Source: an uncultured Odoribacter sp. (lineage in GTDB: Bacteria; Bacteroidota; Bacteroidia; Bacteroidales; Marinifilaceae). Taken from it: a stretch of 18,625 nucleotides of DNA. Under the pieces are notes generated by a model. The model searched no databases. It had not been told where the DNA came from and saw only the letters and a program-made list of their open reading frames with translations. The stretch spans positions 1-18,625 of the forward strand of contig CAMWQQ010000013.1 in the NCBI GenBank assembly GCA_947176455.1, in the 5' to 3' direction. The stretch's first letter is position 1, and every line of letters starts with the position of its first letter. Of the stretch, positions 1 through 7,453 are shown in pieces. The position numbers were made by a program, and so were the translations under genes.

Positions 1-60
1 GTATTGCCGATTGCGCAAGTCGTGTTGGAAAGAAATCCCGCATTAGTACAAAATCCTTGA
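1..60 (+). CDS. 3' end of a SusD/RagB-family outer-membrane lipoprotein gene (partial)
   Basis: Reading frame 1 from the first base gives 19 codons and then TGA at 58-60. The peptide is VLPIAQVVLERNPALVQNP. It matches the characteristic end of SusD/RagB proteins, which typically close with a 'PIPQ..I..NP.L.QNP' pattern. SusD proteins are surface lipoproteins that form the lid of a SusC TonB-dependent transporter and capture glycans or peptides. A susC gene would be expected just upstream, outside the window. The stop codon is only 5 bases before the next start, so this gene and the five that follow are probably one transcript. The call rests on the C-terminal motif and the context alone. Confidence 0.75.
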   Translation, partial: VLPIAQVVLERNPALVQNP

Positions 61-65
61 ACAAA

Positions 66-962
66 ATGATGAATTTAAGCCTAAAAGATATGAAAATAAT
101 CGTATGGAGCTGGTTGATGCTTTTCGTTTTGGTGGTCACCGGCTGTTACAAAGAAAATAGTCCGGAACCGTCACTCGAACCGGAAGCCATATATGGCAAA
201 TACACTTTGCCGCAGGGGAATCACGACTATGACCCGGAGATTTCAGAAATTTATCGAAAATACGGCACACTTTTGCTTTACCGTTTTGAAGACAAGGATT
301 TCTGGTGGGCGGTCAGTAGCGATATTCGGTGGAAATACCAGGAAGGCATCGGGACGGTTGGCGGATACGAGGCGACACCTGCCGATGAGCGTTATGTCGG
401 ACAACAATTAGAACTGATAAAAGGCAAATTCTTGAAGTATTTTCCGGAGAGCTTCTTGAACAAGGCGTTGCCTTTGAAAATGTTGCTGATGAGCGATTTG
501 AATTATGTTCCCAGCCAGGACAATGAGCCGACCGACGAGGACAGGCAGTTTCGGCACGTCTATTGGGGATATGACTACATGGGCGTGAATTGGGGGAATG
601 AAAACATCCTGACGATGACTGCCTCTGAACGGAATGCGTTCAAGTCGGAAATCTGCACCGTCTTTTTAGAGAACTTTTACAAGAAGACAAAAGAGAGCGC
701 AGTGGATTTCTTTGCTGTCAGCAGTTATGCTTCAGGGGCAGGCACTTCGCCGTCAGACGGTTTTGTCGATGCGAGTGCCAATACTCCCGAAAAGGATTGG
801 ATTAGCTTTATCAGGGCAATTGTTTCTACGCCGTATGAGGATATGGTGAACGGGGGCATTTTGACTAATGCAAAGATTCGTCAGAAATATGATATTATGA
901 TCGACTTTTTCAGACAGACATATCAAATCGACCTGCAAGCCATCGGAAACGACGTGGAATAA
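66..962 (+). CDS. SusCD-associated lipoprotein, Mx1 metallopeptidase-like fold with degenerate HExxH
   Basis: This 298-aa protein has a lipoprotein signal: a hydrophobic stretch ending in VVTGC, with lipid-bearing Cys27 counted from ATG 66 (Cys19 if ATG 90 is the true start). Its layout recalls, from memory, the SusCD-linked 'zinc-binding metallopeptidase' lipoproteins (Peptidase_Mx1; substrate import-associated zinc metallohydrolase). It has an N-terminal LLYRFED strand, an ADERYVGQQLELIK helix, a central helix that normally carries HExxH, and a C-terminal NAKIRQKYDIMIDFFRQTYQ segment ending in IDL. The central helix here reads K-S-E-I-C-T (S194-T198), so both zinc-binding histidines are missing. 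A pseudo-enzyme that binds substrate is therefore likely. It lies between susD and a TlpA gene, 18 bases before the latter. The family assignment is inferred from pattern; lipoprotein export is clear. Confidence 0.6.
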   Translation: MMNLSLKDMKIIVWSWLMLFVLVVTGCYKENSPEPSLEPEAIYGKYTLPQGNHDYDPEISEIYRKYGTLLLYRFEDKDFWWAVSSDIRWKYQEGIGTVGGYEATPADERYVGQQLELIKGKFLKYFPESFLNKALPLKMLLMSDLNYVPSQDNEPTDEDRQFRHVYWGYDYMGVNWGNENILTMTASERNAFKSEICTVFLENFYKKTKESAVDFFAVSSYASGAGTSPSDGFVDASANTPEKDWISFIRAIVSTPYEDMVNGGILTNAKIRQKYDIMIDFFRQTYQIDLQAIGNDVE

Positions 963-980
963 AAGAAAAACAACAGACGC

Positions 981-2069
981 ATGAAAAAGATATGGGTTTT
1001 AAGCATTCTCGTGTGGGTGAACGGTATCGGTTTTGCGCAATCGCACTCGAATATCGGACAATTCTGGGAGGAATTTGTGCCCGGAGGGAATCAGGTGGTG
1101 AAAGAGGTGCTCCGGAACAGGGACAGTCTTGCCAGACTCCTGAAAGGGAACAAGCGGGAAATGCAGACGAACCGTATCGAGGCGACAAGATACGTGGCAA
1201 AACGCTTGAAAGCCGGCGAAATCCCGGAAACCAGACCGTCGGACATCAATAAACTGCTGAAGGGCATAGACCTCCGCTCGCCTGAAATCGTACAGGTGGC
1301 GGATTTGGGTGGGTTTGTCGAAAGCTATTTCGGTTTGAAATACATTGCGGCAGGCGCACCGGCGGAGGAAGCCTGGGGAAGTATGTGGTTTAATACGACG
1401 GTGGAAACATTGGGAAACGAGTACGACTACAAGCGTTATCGGGAGATTCTGGAAACGAAGAATCCGGCGTTGATTTCCACCTATCTGGAATGCCTGCGCA
1501 GGGTGTTCCGCTATAACGGCTATACGCAAGGATTGGAAGATATCCGGCCGTTGGTGGAGAAGAATTTCCCGGCAGGTGAGTTGAAAGAGGAGATACTCAG
1601 GCTGTACGAGTCCTATCATCATTTAAAAGAAGGAGCAATTGCTCCTTCTTTTACCCTGAAAGATTTTAAAAATCGGGAGCATTCGCTGTCCGATTATCGG
1701 GGGAAAGTGCTGGTGGTGGATGTCTGGGCGACCTGGTGTGGCGGATGTATCTTGAAATTGCCGGAATTTCTGAAGTTGAGAGAGGCTTACAAGGAGCGTG
1801 AAGATATCGAGTTTATCACGATTTCCATAGATAAGGCTGAAAGTTTCAATACCTGGAAGTATGCTTTGCCACGCCTGAAATTGTTGGGAGTGACCAATCT
1901 GCTGGCACCGGACGGCAAATGTTCTTTCGGGGCGGACTATCGTATCACCGGCATTCCCCGTTATTTCCTTTTTGACAAACAGGGGAAAATCGTATCGGTA
2001 TATGCGCCGACGCCTGGAGAGGATTTGAAGCGACTTATTGACAGGACATTGATGAAGAGTAACAAATGA
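981..2069 (+). CDS. Exported TlpA-like thiol-disulfide oxidoreductase
   Basis: This 362-aa protein starts with a Sec signal peptide (residues 1-20, ending GIGFAQ). About 190 residues of unassigned, mostly helical sequence follow, then a thioredoxin/AhpC-TSA-type domain from about residue 212 to the end. The domain shows the APSFTL entry motif, the redox motif W-C-G-G-C (Cys253 and Cys256) and the cis-proline in GIPRY (Pro326). TlpA proteins act in the periplasm, or facing it, and reduce or reshuffle disulfides in exported proteins. The neighbouring exported proteases contain several cysteines, so they are plausible clients (inference). The gene lies 9 bases before the S8 protease gene. The N-terminal domain does not look like the DUF4369 common in Bacteroides TlpA proteins. 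A 30-bp perfect palindrome falls at the junction of the two domains (see 1624-1653). Confidence 0.85.
   Translation: MKKIWVLSILVWVNGIGFAQSHSNIGQFWEEFVPGGNQVVKEVLRNRDSLARLLKGNKREMQTNRIEATRYVAKRLKAGEIPETRPSDINKLLKGIDLRSPEIVQVADLGGFVESYFGLKYIAAGAPAEEAWGSMWFNTTVETLGNEYDYKRYREILETKNPALISTYLECLRRVFRYNGYTQGLEDIRPLVEKNFPAGELKEEILRLYESYHHLKEGAIAPSFTLKDFKNREHSLSDYRGKVLVVDVWATWCGGCILKLPEFLKLREAYKEREDIEFITISIDKAESFNTWKYALPRLKLLGVTNLLAPDGKCSFGADYRITGIPRYFLFDKQGKIVSVYAPTPGEDLKRLIDRTLMKSNK
1624..1653. repeat. 30-bp perfect palindrome inside the TlpA-like gene
   Basis: Arms 1624-1638 and 1639-1653 are exact reverse complements. The left arm is TAAAAGAAGGAGCAA and the centre is CAATTG. On RNA it could form a hairpin of about 13 bp with a minimal loop, flanked by A and U runs, so it resembles a bidirectional terminator, though AT-rich at the base. 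It encodes the linker residues around KEGAIAPSF, where the N-terminal region meets the thioredoxin domain. No function is demonstrated; the symmetry itself is read directly from the sequence. Confidence 0.9.
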
Positions 2070-2078
2070 CACGATGAT

Positions 2079-3725
2079 ATGAAGACGATTTTAATGGGAA
2101 TCTTGTTTTGCCTTTGGTTTAGCCTGCAAGGCAAAGCCCAGTTGATGAACGAGGAGCGACAGACCGTTTATCCGTTGAATTGGCATACTTTGTCGTTCGA
2201 CCGGGATTCGGTGTACGGTATGGAACTGGACAAGGCTTATGAGTTTCTGAAAGGGAAAGAAAAGAAGCAGAAGGTGATTGTCGCCGTCATTGACGGAGGG
2301 TTTGACGAACAACACGAAGATTTGAAGGAGGTGTTGTGGCGCAACAGAGGAGAGATTCCCGACAATGGGACGGACGATGACAAGAACGGATATGCGGACG
2401 ATTTGCACGGTTGGAATTTTTTGGTGACCAAGGACGGTAAACCGGTGACCCGGACAATGCAGGACGGAGCCATTTTGTTTTTGCGACACCGGGAACGTTA
2501 TGATGCCTTGTCGGCTAAAAAACGCAATGCCAAAGAAGAAAAGGAGTATCAGGAACTGAAAAAGTTGCTGGGAAAGTCGGAGTTGGGCGTAAAGTATCTT
2601 TCGATAGAATTGGCGTTGGCGTTCCGGAAGTATGTCGAGGAATACGACCGGGAAATGAAGGTCCGTTTCCCCGGAGAAACGCTGGGACACGAACATTTCA
2701 ATGCGGTATTGGATACGAAAAATGAGACGGATACCTTGAAGTTGGCGACTCATATGTTTTACAATATTATGTGGGATATGCAACCGGAGAGCAGTTGGGA
2801 CAAGATGTTTGCCGGAAGGCTGGCATCCGAGCAGGTTGCCCGGGAGCAATATGAGGAGCTTTTGGCGAAGCAGACGGACGAAAGGAAACAGGTGGGCGAT
2901 GATATGGAGAATCTGAAAGACCGGGCATACGGCAGTCCGGTACTGCTCAATGAAACGTCCGAACACGGCACTCATATCGCCGGCATTATCGGGGCACAAC
3001 GGGGCAACGAAATCGGTATGGACGGTGTTGCCGACAATGTGGAACTGATGCTGATAGGAGCCATTCCGAACGGAGATGAAAATGACAAGGACGTGGCGTT
3101 GGCTATCCGCTATGCGGTGGACAACGGTGCGAAGGTCATCAATATGAGTTTTGGCAAGCGGGTTTCCATTCATCCGGAATGGGTGGTTGAAGCGATGCAG
3201 TATGCGGAGAAAAAAGGCGTATTGTTGGTGCTGGCGGCTGGAAATGCCCACCAGGATATAGATAATGATTCGTTTTATCCCACCCGCCATATTTCTTCGA
3301 AAAAGTCTATCGGAACTTTTCTGAGGGTCGGAGCTTCCGATCCCGAAGGGAATCCGGCGGTTTCATCGAATTACGGGAAAACGGAGGTGGATGTGTTCGC
3401 TCCGGGCGTGGATATTTATTCAACCGTGACGGGAGACAATTACCGGAAAATGGACGGATCCAGTATGGCGTGTCCTATGGTTTCCGGTGTTGTTGCCTTG
3501 CTGATGACGTATTATCCCGAACTGAGTGCCACTGAAATAAAGGATATCATTATCCAAACCGCTGTCACTCGGAAAGGATGCCGGATACAGATGCCTCAAA
3601 GTCCAAGTATGGTGGTTGCCCGCAAACTGGCAGACTTTTCGGATGTATGCGTGGCAGGCGGTATCGTGAACGCTTATGAAGCGGTGAAATTGGCGGAAAG
3701 TATGGTGAATGCGAAGAAGAAATAA
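2079..3725 (+). CDS. Exported S8 (subtilisin-type) serine protease
   Basis: This 548-aa protein has a signal peptide (about residues 1-20, MKTILMGILFCLWFSLQGKA). The S8 catalytic triad is complete: Asp72 in AVIDGGFD, His296 in SEHGTHIAGI and Ser462 in DGSSMACPMVSG. The oxyanion asparagine is Asn389 in LAAGNA. Asp72 and His296 are 224 residues apart, far more than the roughly 30 in subtilisin. The insertion begins with an acidic DNGTDDDKNGYADD stretch (95-108) that resembles a calcium-binding loop and continues as a charged, helical region; long insertions of this type are known in Bacteroidota S8 proteases. No separate propeptide or C-terminal sorting domain is evident, so the enzyme probably acts in the periplasm or outer membrane. 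It is the third intact gene of the operon and should be active. Confidence 0.92.
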   Translation: MKTILMGILFCLWFSLQGKAQLMNEERQTVYPLNWHTLSFDRDSVYGMELDKAYEFLKGKEKKQKVIVAVIDGGFDEQHEDLKEVLWRNRGEIPDNGTDDDKNGYADDLHGWNFLVTKDGKPVTRTMQDGAILFLRHRERYDALSAKKRNAKEEKEYQELKKLLGKSELGVKYLSIELALAFRKYVEEYDREMKVRFPGETLGHEHFNAVLDTKNETDTLKLATHMFYNIMWDMQPESSWDKMFAGRLASEQVAREQYEELLAKQTDERKQVGDDMENLKDRAYGSPVLLNETSEHGTHIAGIIGAQRGNEIGMDGVADNVELMLIGAIPNGDENDKDVALAIRYAVDNGAKVINMSFGKRVSIHPEWVVEAMQYAEKKGVLLVLAAGNAHQDIDNDSFYPTRHISSKKSIGTFLRVGASDPEGNPAVSSNYGKTEVDVFAPGVDIYSTVTGDNYRKMDGSSMACPMVSGVVALLMTYYPELSATEIKDIIIQTAVTRKGCRIQMPQSPSMVVARKLADFSDVCVAGGIVNAYEAVKLAESMVNAKKK

Positions 3726-3739
3726 CGGAAAATAAGGTT

Positions 3740-4354
3740 ATGGATATGGGAAAACTACTTTTGATTTGGCTCGTCATTGGTTTGTCGGGATATGTTCAAG
3801 CCGAAAATTTGGACGGTAGTTCGGGACTTCTGCCTTGGGGACAACCGGATTCCGTTGAAATCATTGATTTGTTGAATGATTGGAATCGTCAGCAACTTAC
3901 GGCAGAGGAACAAAAGCAGTGGACGGAAAAAATTGAAGGAGATATCCGGCAGGCACTTTTCCTGTATTGTTTGCAGGATAGCGTGACGGGACAGCCGGAT
4001 TTTTCCGAAATCCATACTCTTGTCGGTAATTCCGGCATACCTGTTTGTGCGATGATAAAACATACCTTGGAATTGACCGGCTTTTCTCAGAAAAAGGATT
4101 TGCAGGGGGCTATGGAGGCGGTTGGACATATCGCCAGGGCGGATTTGTCGGGTGCGACTATGCAGGATTGGTTTGTCCTTGGAAAAGGATTGAACTTTAT
4201 TCTGACGGAAGCCGATTTGTCCCAAAGCAAGGCGATGCTCCGGCTATTGGATGACTTGTTAGAGAAAGAGGAGAGACAGGAATGGCTGACCCTGAAGAAA
4301 ATCCGGGATAACTTTGAAGGGAAGATGATGCTTATTGAAATGGGAGAGGAATAA
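3740..4354 (+). CDS. Exported protein of unknown function, operon partner of the proteases
   Basis: I do not recognise this 204-aa protein. It opens with a likely signal peptide (KLLLIWLVIGLSGYVQA, cleavage near residue 21); ATG 3746 is an equally possible start. The rest looks mainly helical and acidic, with no transmembrane segment after the signal. Two cysteines remain in the mature part (in FLYCLQD and PVCAMIK). It starts 14 bases after the S8 protease stop and ends 4 bases before the aspartic protease start. That spacing makes it very likely a functional partner, for example an inhibitor, chaperone or adaptor of the proteases. No motif shows which. Confidence 0.75.
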   Translation: MDMGKLLLIWLVIGLSGYVQAENLDGSSGLLPWGQPDSVEIIDLLNDWNRQQLTAEEQKQWTEKIEGDIRQALFLYCLQDSVTGQPDFSEIHTLVGNSGIPVCAMIKHTLELTGFSQKKDLQGAMEAVGHIARADLSGATMQDWFVLGKGLNFILTEADLSQSKAMLRLLDDLLEKEERQEWLTLKKIRDNFEGKMMLIEMGEE

Positions 4355-4358
4355 TCGG

Positions 4359-5516
4359 ATGATGAACGGATTTAAAATAAAGTATGTTTTTTTCCTGTTC
4401 TGCTTATGTATGGGAAGCGCAAACGCTTTTTCGCAGGCGACCGGATATTACGAGGAAATCCCTTTTGAGTGGGAACGCAACAAGATTATCGTTCAGGTGA
4501 CGGTAGAGGGCGTGAAAGGACGTTATATCTTTGATACGGGAGCTTCTATGTGCATCACTCATTCCCGAATGGAGAAGTGCGGGGACAAACATTTTTCCGA
4601 ACAGACCGTTACCGATGCCCACGGCAAGGAGGCAAGTTTTCGAGAGGTGGTTATGGAGTCGGTGAAATTGGGTTCGGTCGATTTCCGGAATGTCCCTGCC
4701 TTGGTGCTCGGAAAGGGGCATTTGCTGGAATGCTACGGGGTGGACGGCATTATCGGAAGTTCGCTGTTCCCTGCATCGGTCATTCGCATAGATGTTGCCC
4801 GTAAGATACTGACATTGACTGACGGTACGGCAAGACTTGGGTTAAATCCGCGAACGGTGATGCCGTTGATGCTTGATCGACAGAACATCCCTTATATCGT
4901 ATTGAATTTGGGAGAGGGGCAGGAGGAAAAAGTGATGTTCGATACGGGAGCTCCGGCGTTTTATGAAATGAATGAACCGACCTACCAGGCGTTGAAATCC
5001 CGAACGCTGATGAAAACGACAAGCACCGGATTCGGTATCTTGGGAATGGGTATCGGCGGTCTGGAAAAGGCAATGGTGAAATACCGCTTGGAATTGGCGG
5101 AAGTCCGGATAGGAATGGGAAAATTCAAGCGAGTGACCGTTGAAACGATGAATGGTCCGGGGTCGCGCATAGGAGCCGGTTTGCTGGAATATGGAGTGGT
5201 TACTCTGGATTACCCGGGGAATAAGTTTTATTTTGAACCGTTTAATGCCACTCCGGTTGATTTGTCGCGGAAAGAGTGGAATGTCGCCATAACCGTTTCC
5301 GGTGACAGTCTGGTCATCGGGTGCGTTTGGGAAAGTATGCGGGATGAATTGAAAAGTGGCGAAAGGGTAGTTGCCGTCAACGGTCAAAGAGTGGGAAGCA
5401 TAGACCCTTGCACTGCCTTGACTTCTTCCGTCATAAAAATGGAAGGCGAGGAAGCGACAATCTCCGTGGTGGATGAACAAGGTATGGAAAAAGAGGTGGT
5501 TATCAGGAAGGAGTAA
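4359..5516 (+). CDS. Exported retropepsin-like aspartic protease with C-terminal PDZ domain
   Basis: This 385-aa protein has a signal peptide (about residues 1-26, FFLFCLCMGSANAFSQA). Two retropepsin-like lobes each carry a catalytic D-T-G-A motif: Asp59 in IFDTGAS and Asp195 in MFDTGAP. Hydrophobic-Gly segments follow each lobe (GVDGIIGSSLF and GSRIGAGLLEYG). Both halves of a pepsin-like active site therefore lie in one chain. The last 80 or so residues, including SGERVVAVNGQRVG, look like a PDZ domain, which usually binds C-terminal peptides of substrates. Five cysteines in the mature part are possible TlpA clients. ATG 4359 was chosen because an extension upstream would need a TTG codon inside the preceding gene; ATG 4362 is also possible. 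The gene ends the operon, and its stop is only 2 bases from the stop of the opposing GrpB-family gene. Confidence 0.88.
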   Translation: MMNGFKIKYVFFLFCLCMGSANAFSQATGYYEEIPFEWERNKIIVQVTVEGVKGRYIFDTGASMCITHSRMEKCGDKHFSEQTVTDAHGKEASFREVVMESVKLGSVDFRNVPALVLGKGHLLECYGVDGIIGSSLFPASVIRIDVARKILTLTDGTARLGLNPRTVMPLMLDRQNIPYIVLNLGEGQEEKVMFDTGAPAFYEMNEPTYQALKSRTLMKTTSTGFGILGMGIGGLEKAMVKYRLELAEVRIGMGKFKRVTVETMNGPGSRIGAGLLEYGVVTLDYPGNKFYFEPFNATPVDLSRKEWNVAITVSGDSLVIGCVWESMRDELKSGERVVAVNGQRVGSIDPCTALTSSVIKMEGEEATISVVDEQGMEKEVVIRKE

Positions 5517-5518
5517 GG

Positions 5519-6079
5519 TCAATACCTGTTTCCGTATTTTAATTTCGCTTCATTCGTGTATTTTTGGATGAACGCTGTTTTGGCGTAGGTGTAACCGTCC
5601 CGGTCGTGCTCGAATTTTTTCCACAACGTTAGTTTCATCTTTTCGTATTCACGGGCAACGTCGGGAAATTCCATAAGATAATCCCGGAAATACAGTTCGT
5701 CGTTGTCTCCGGTATGTCTTAAATGCAGATGAAATACTTTTTCGGCAAATCCAGCTTCCGTATATCCTTTATTGAGAGAAATCCTGTCTGTATTATGACT
5801 CATACAAGTATAGCCGTTTTTGAGTAGCGGGTCTTTGATGTTTTTCAAATCACATCCCGTTGAAACTTCTACCAGAATGTCAATAATCGGTTTTGCCCAA
5901 ATGGAACCTATAGCTGTACTGCCTATGTGTTCTATTCGGACGGCTTGGGGAATGATTTTTTTCAAATCGCTTTCTTCATCGGCATACCAAGTTTTCCAAC
6001 AATCCCGGTGTTCGGTTAAAAAGATAGGGAACAACTGCCACAGTTCTTCCAGACTCATTTCCGATATTTTTTTATTCAT
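5519..6079 (-). CDS. GrpB-family (UPF0157) nucleotidyltransferase-fold protein
   Basis: This 186-aa protein carries the family signature EHIGSTAIGSIWAKPIIDI (residues 50-68, with His51 and Asp67) and the downstream HLHLRH and FRDYL segments. The length fits GrpB/UPF0157 proteins. They have a nucleotidyltransferase-like fold and are sometimes fused to dephospho-CoA kinase, but their substrate is not known. It is cytoplasmic, with no signal peptide. ATG 6079 was chosen because the frame extends further upstream only through the terminator hairpin at 6110-6140. It follows pgk on the same strand but lies beyond that terminator, so it probably has its own weak promoter in 6080-6110; no clear one was seen. 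It converges on the aspartic protease gene. Confidence 0.87.
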   Translation of the reverse strand: MNKKISEMSLEELWQLFPIFLTEHRDCWKTWYADEESDLKKIIPQAVRIEHIGSTAIGSIWAKPIIDILVEVSTGCDLKNIKDPLLKNGYTCMSHNTDRISLNKGYTEAGFAEKVFHLHLRHTGDNDELYFRDYLMEFPDVAREYEKMKLTLWKKFEHDRDGYTYAKTAFIQKYTNEAKLKYGNRY

Positions 6080-6109
6080 CGCATTGACTTTGTTTGTTTC
6101 GGGATATAG

Positions 6110-6140
6110 AAAAGCGTCCGACATTCCGCCGGACGCTTTT
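6110..6140 (-). terminator. Hairpin terminator after pgk (probably bidirectional)
   Basis: GCGTCCG (6114-6120) pairs with CGGACGC (6130-6136) around a 9-base loop. The flanking AAAA (6110-6113) and TTTT (6137-6140) extend the stem to 11 bp. It lies 22 bases past the pgk stop on the - strand. The T-rich tract is actually longer on the + strand (6137-6151), so it could also stop transcripts that read through from the protease operon across the GrpB-family gene. Confidence 0.85.
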
Positions 6141-6161
6141 TGTTTTGCTTTTGAGTCTACG

Positions 6162-7421
6162 TTATTCTCCGCGGATAGCAGAGATTCCCGGCAGTTCTTT
6201 GCCTTCGATGTATTCCAGAAGGGCACCTCCTCCGGTGGAAACGTAGCTGACTTTGTCTGCCAGTCCGAACTGGTTGATGGCGGCAACCGAGTCACCTCCG
6301 CCAATCAGGGAGAAAGCTCCGTCGGCTGTGGCTTTGACAATAGCTTCAGCAACCGCCTTTGTCCCTTCTGCGAATTTCGGTATCTCAAATACGCCGACAG
6401 GACCATTCCAAAGAATCGTTTTTGAGTTCTCGATGACTTTGGCAAAGCGTTCACGGGTTTCCGGACCGACATCCAACCCTTCCCAACCGTCCGGAATATT
6501 CATCGGGTCGCAGAGTTGCGTGTTAGCTTCATTGCTGAACGAGTCGCCGATGACAGCTTGGTTGGACAATACCAGATTCACTCCTTTTTCCTTGGCAATT
6601 CGCAGGATATCCAAAGCCAGGTCCAGTTTGTCGGTTTCGCAAATAGAACTGCCGACGTGTCCTCCCAATGCGGCCTTGAAGGTGTACGTCATACCTCCGC
6701 CCAGAATCAGATTGTCCACTTTGTCCATCAGGTTCATAATGATGTCGATTTTGGAGGATACTTTGGAACCACCCATAATAGCAGTAAACGGCCGTTGCGG
6801 ATGTTTCATCACGCTGTCGACGGCTTTCAGTTCACCCTCCATAACGTAACCGAACATTTTGTCGTTCGGGAAATATTTTGCAATCAAAGCGGTGGAAGCG
6901 TGAGCGCGGTGGGCTGTCCCGAATGCGTCGTTAATCCAGCAGTTCCCCAGGGAAGCCAGGTCGGCAACGAATTTCTTTTGGGATTCCTTGACAACGGCTT
7001 TGGCCGCTTTCTTTTCTTCTTCCGAAACGTCTTCTGCCAATCCCCTAGGCTTGCCTTCCTCTTCGGCATAGAAACGAAGGTTTTCAAGCAACAGCACTTC
7101 TCCTGGCTTCAATTCTGTTGCTTGTTTCTTGGCGCTTTCCCCGATACAGTCGTCAGCAAATTTCACCGGTTGGCTCAACAGTTCTTCCAGGTGTTTTTGG
7201 ATGTGTTTCAAGGAATACTTCGCATCAACGCCTTTGGGACGTCCAAGATGCGACATCAGAATGACGGAACCTCCGCCTGCCAGTACTTTTTTGATGGTTG
7301 GGATTGCCGCACGCATACGGGTGTCATCGGTAATCTCGAACTTGTCGTTCAAAGGTACATTGAAATCTACACGAATCAACGCTTTTTTGCCTTGAAAGTT
7401 ATAAGTGTCTATTGTCTGCAT
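6162..7421 (-). CDS. pgk: Phosphoglycerate kinase
   Basis: This 419-aa cytoplasmic enzyme transfers a phosphate between 1,3-bisphosphoglycerate and ADP, making ATP and 3-phosphoglycerate in glycolysis. The N-terminal lobe has RVDFNVP (17-23), SHLGRPKG and [14 protein letters not shown]. The C-terminal nucleotide lobe has [29 protein letters not shown] and GGGDSVAA, with the final [18 protein letters not shown]. Length and motifs are those of the whole family. A hairpin terminator follows. The start lies only 32 bases after the stop of an Rpn-type nuclease gene on the same strand, and I see no good TAnnTTTG element in that gap. Its promoter must lie inside the nuclease gene or it shares the nuclease transcript. 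Confidence 0.98.
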   Translation of the reverse strand: MQTIDTYNFQGKKALIRVDFNVPLNDKFEITDDTRMRAAIPTIKKVLAGGGSVILMSHLGRPKGVDAKYSLKHIQKHLEELLSQPVKFADDCIGESAKKQATELKPGEVLLLENLRFYAEEEGKPRGLAEDVSEEEKKAAKAVVKESQKKFVADLASLGNCWINDAFGTAHRAHASTALIAKYFPNDKMFGYVMEGELKAVDSVMKHPQRPFTAIMGGSKVSSKIDIIMNLMDKVDNLILGGGMTYTFKAALGGHVGSSICETDKLDLALDILRIAKEKGVNLVLSNQAVIGDSFSNEANTQLCDPMNIPDGWEGLDVGPETRERFAKVIENSKTILWNGPVGVFEIPKFAEGTKAVAEAIVKATADGAFSLIGGGDSVAAINQFGLADKVSYVSTGGGALLEYIEGKELPGISAIRGE

Positions 7422-7453
7422 AAATATGATTGTTAGTTATCAATATTTTTATT

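Noticed and set aside
999..1622. Open frame of 207 codons on the - strand
   Set aside because: It is antisense to the TlpA-like gene and has no signal, motif or promoter.
2091..3290. Long open frame (399 codons) on the - strand
   Set aside because: It lies wholly antisense to the S8 protease, whose catalytic motifs are intact. Its product has no recognisable motif and is rich in His, Gln and Arg, as expected of a shadow frame.
6080..6304. Longer GrpB-family protein starting near 6304
   Set aside because: The extension would read through the pgk terminator hairpin and the pgk 3' end; the conserved protein begins at ATG 6079.
6516..7436. Open frame of 306 codons on the + strand
   Set aside because: It is antisense to pgk, has a composition typical of a shadow frame (many Phe, Gln, Val runs) and lacks a family match; pgk is certain.
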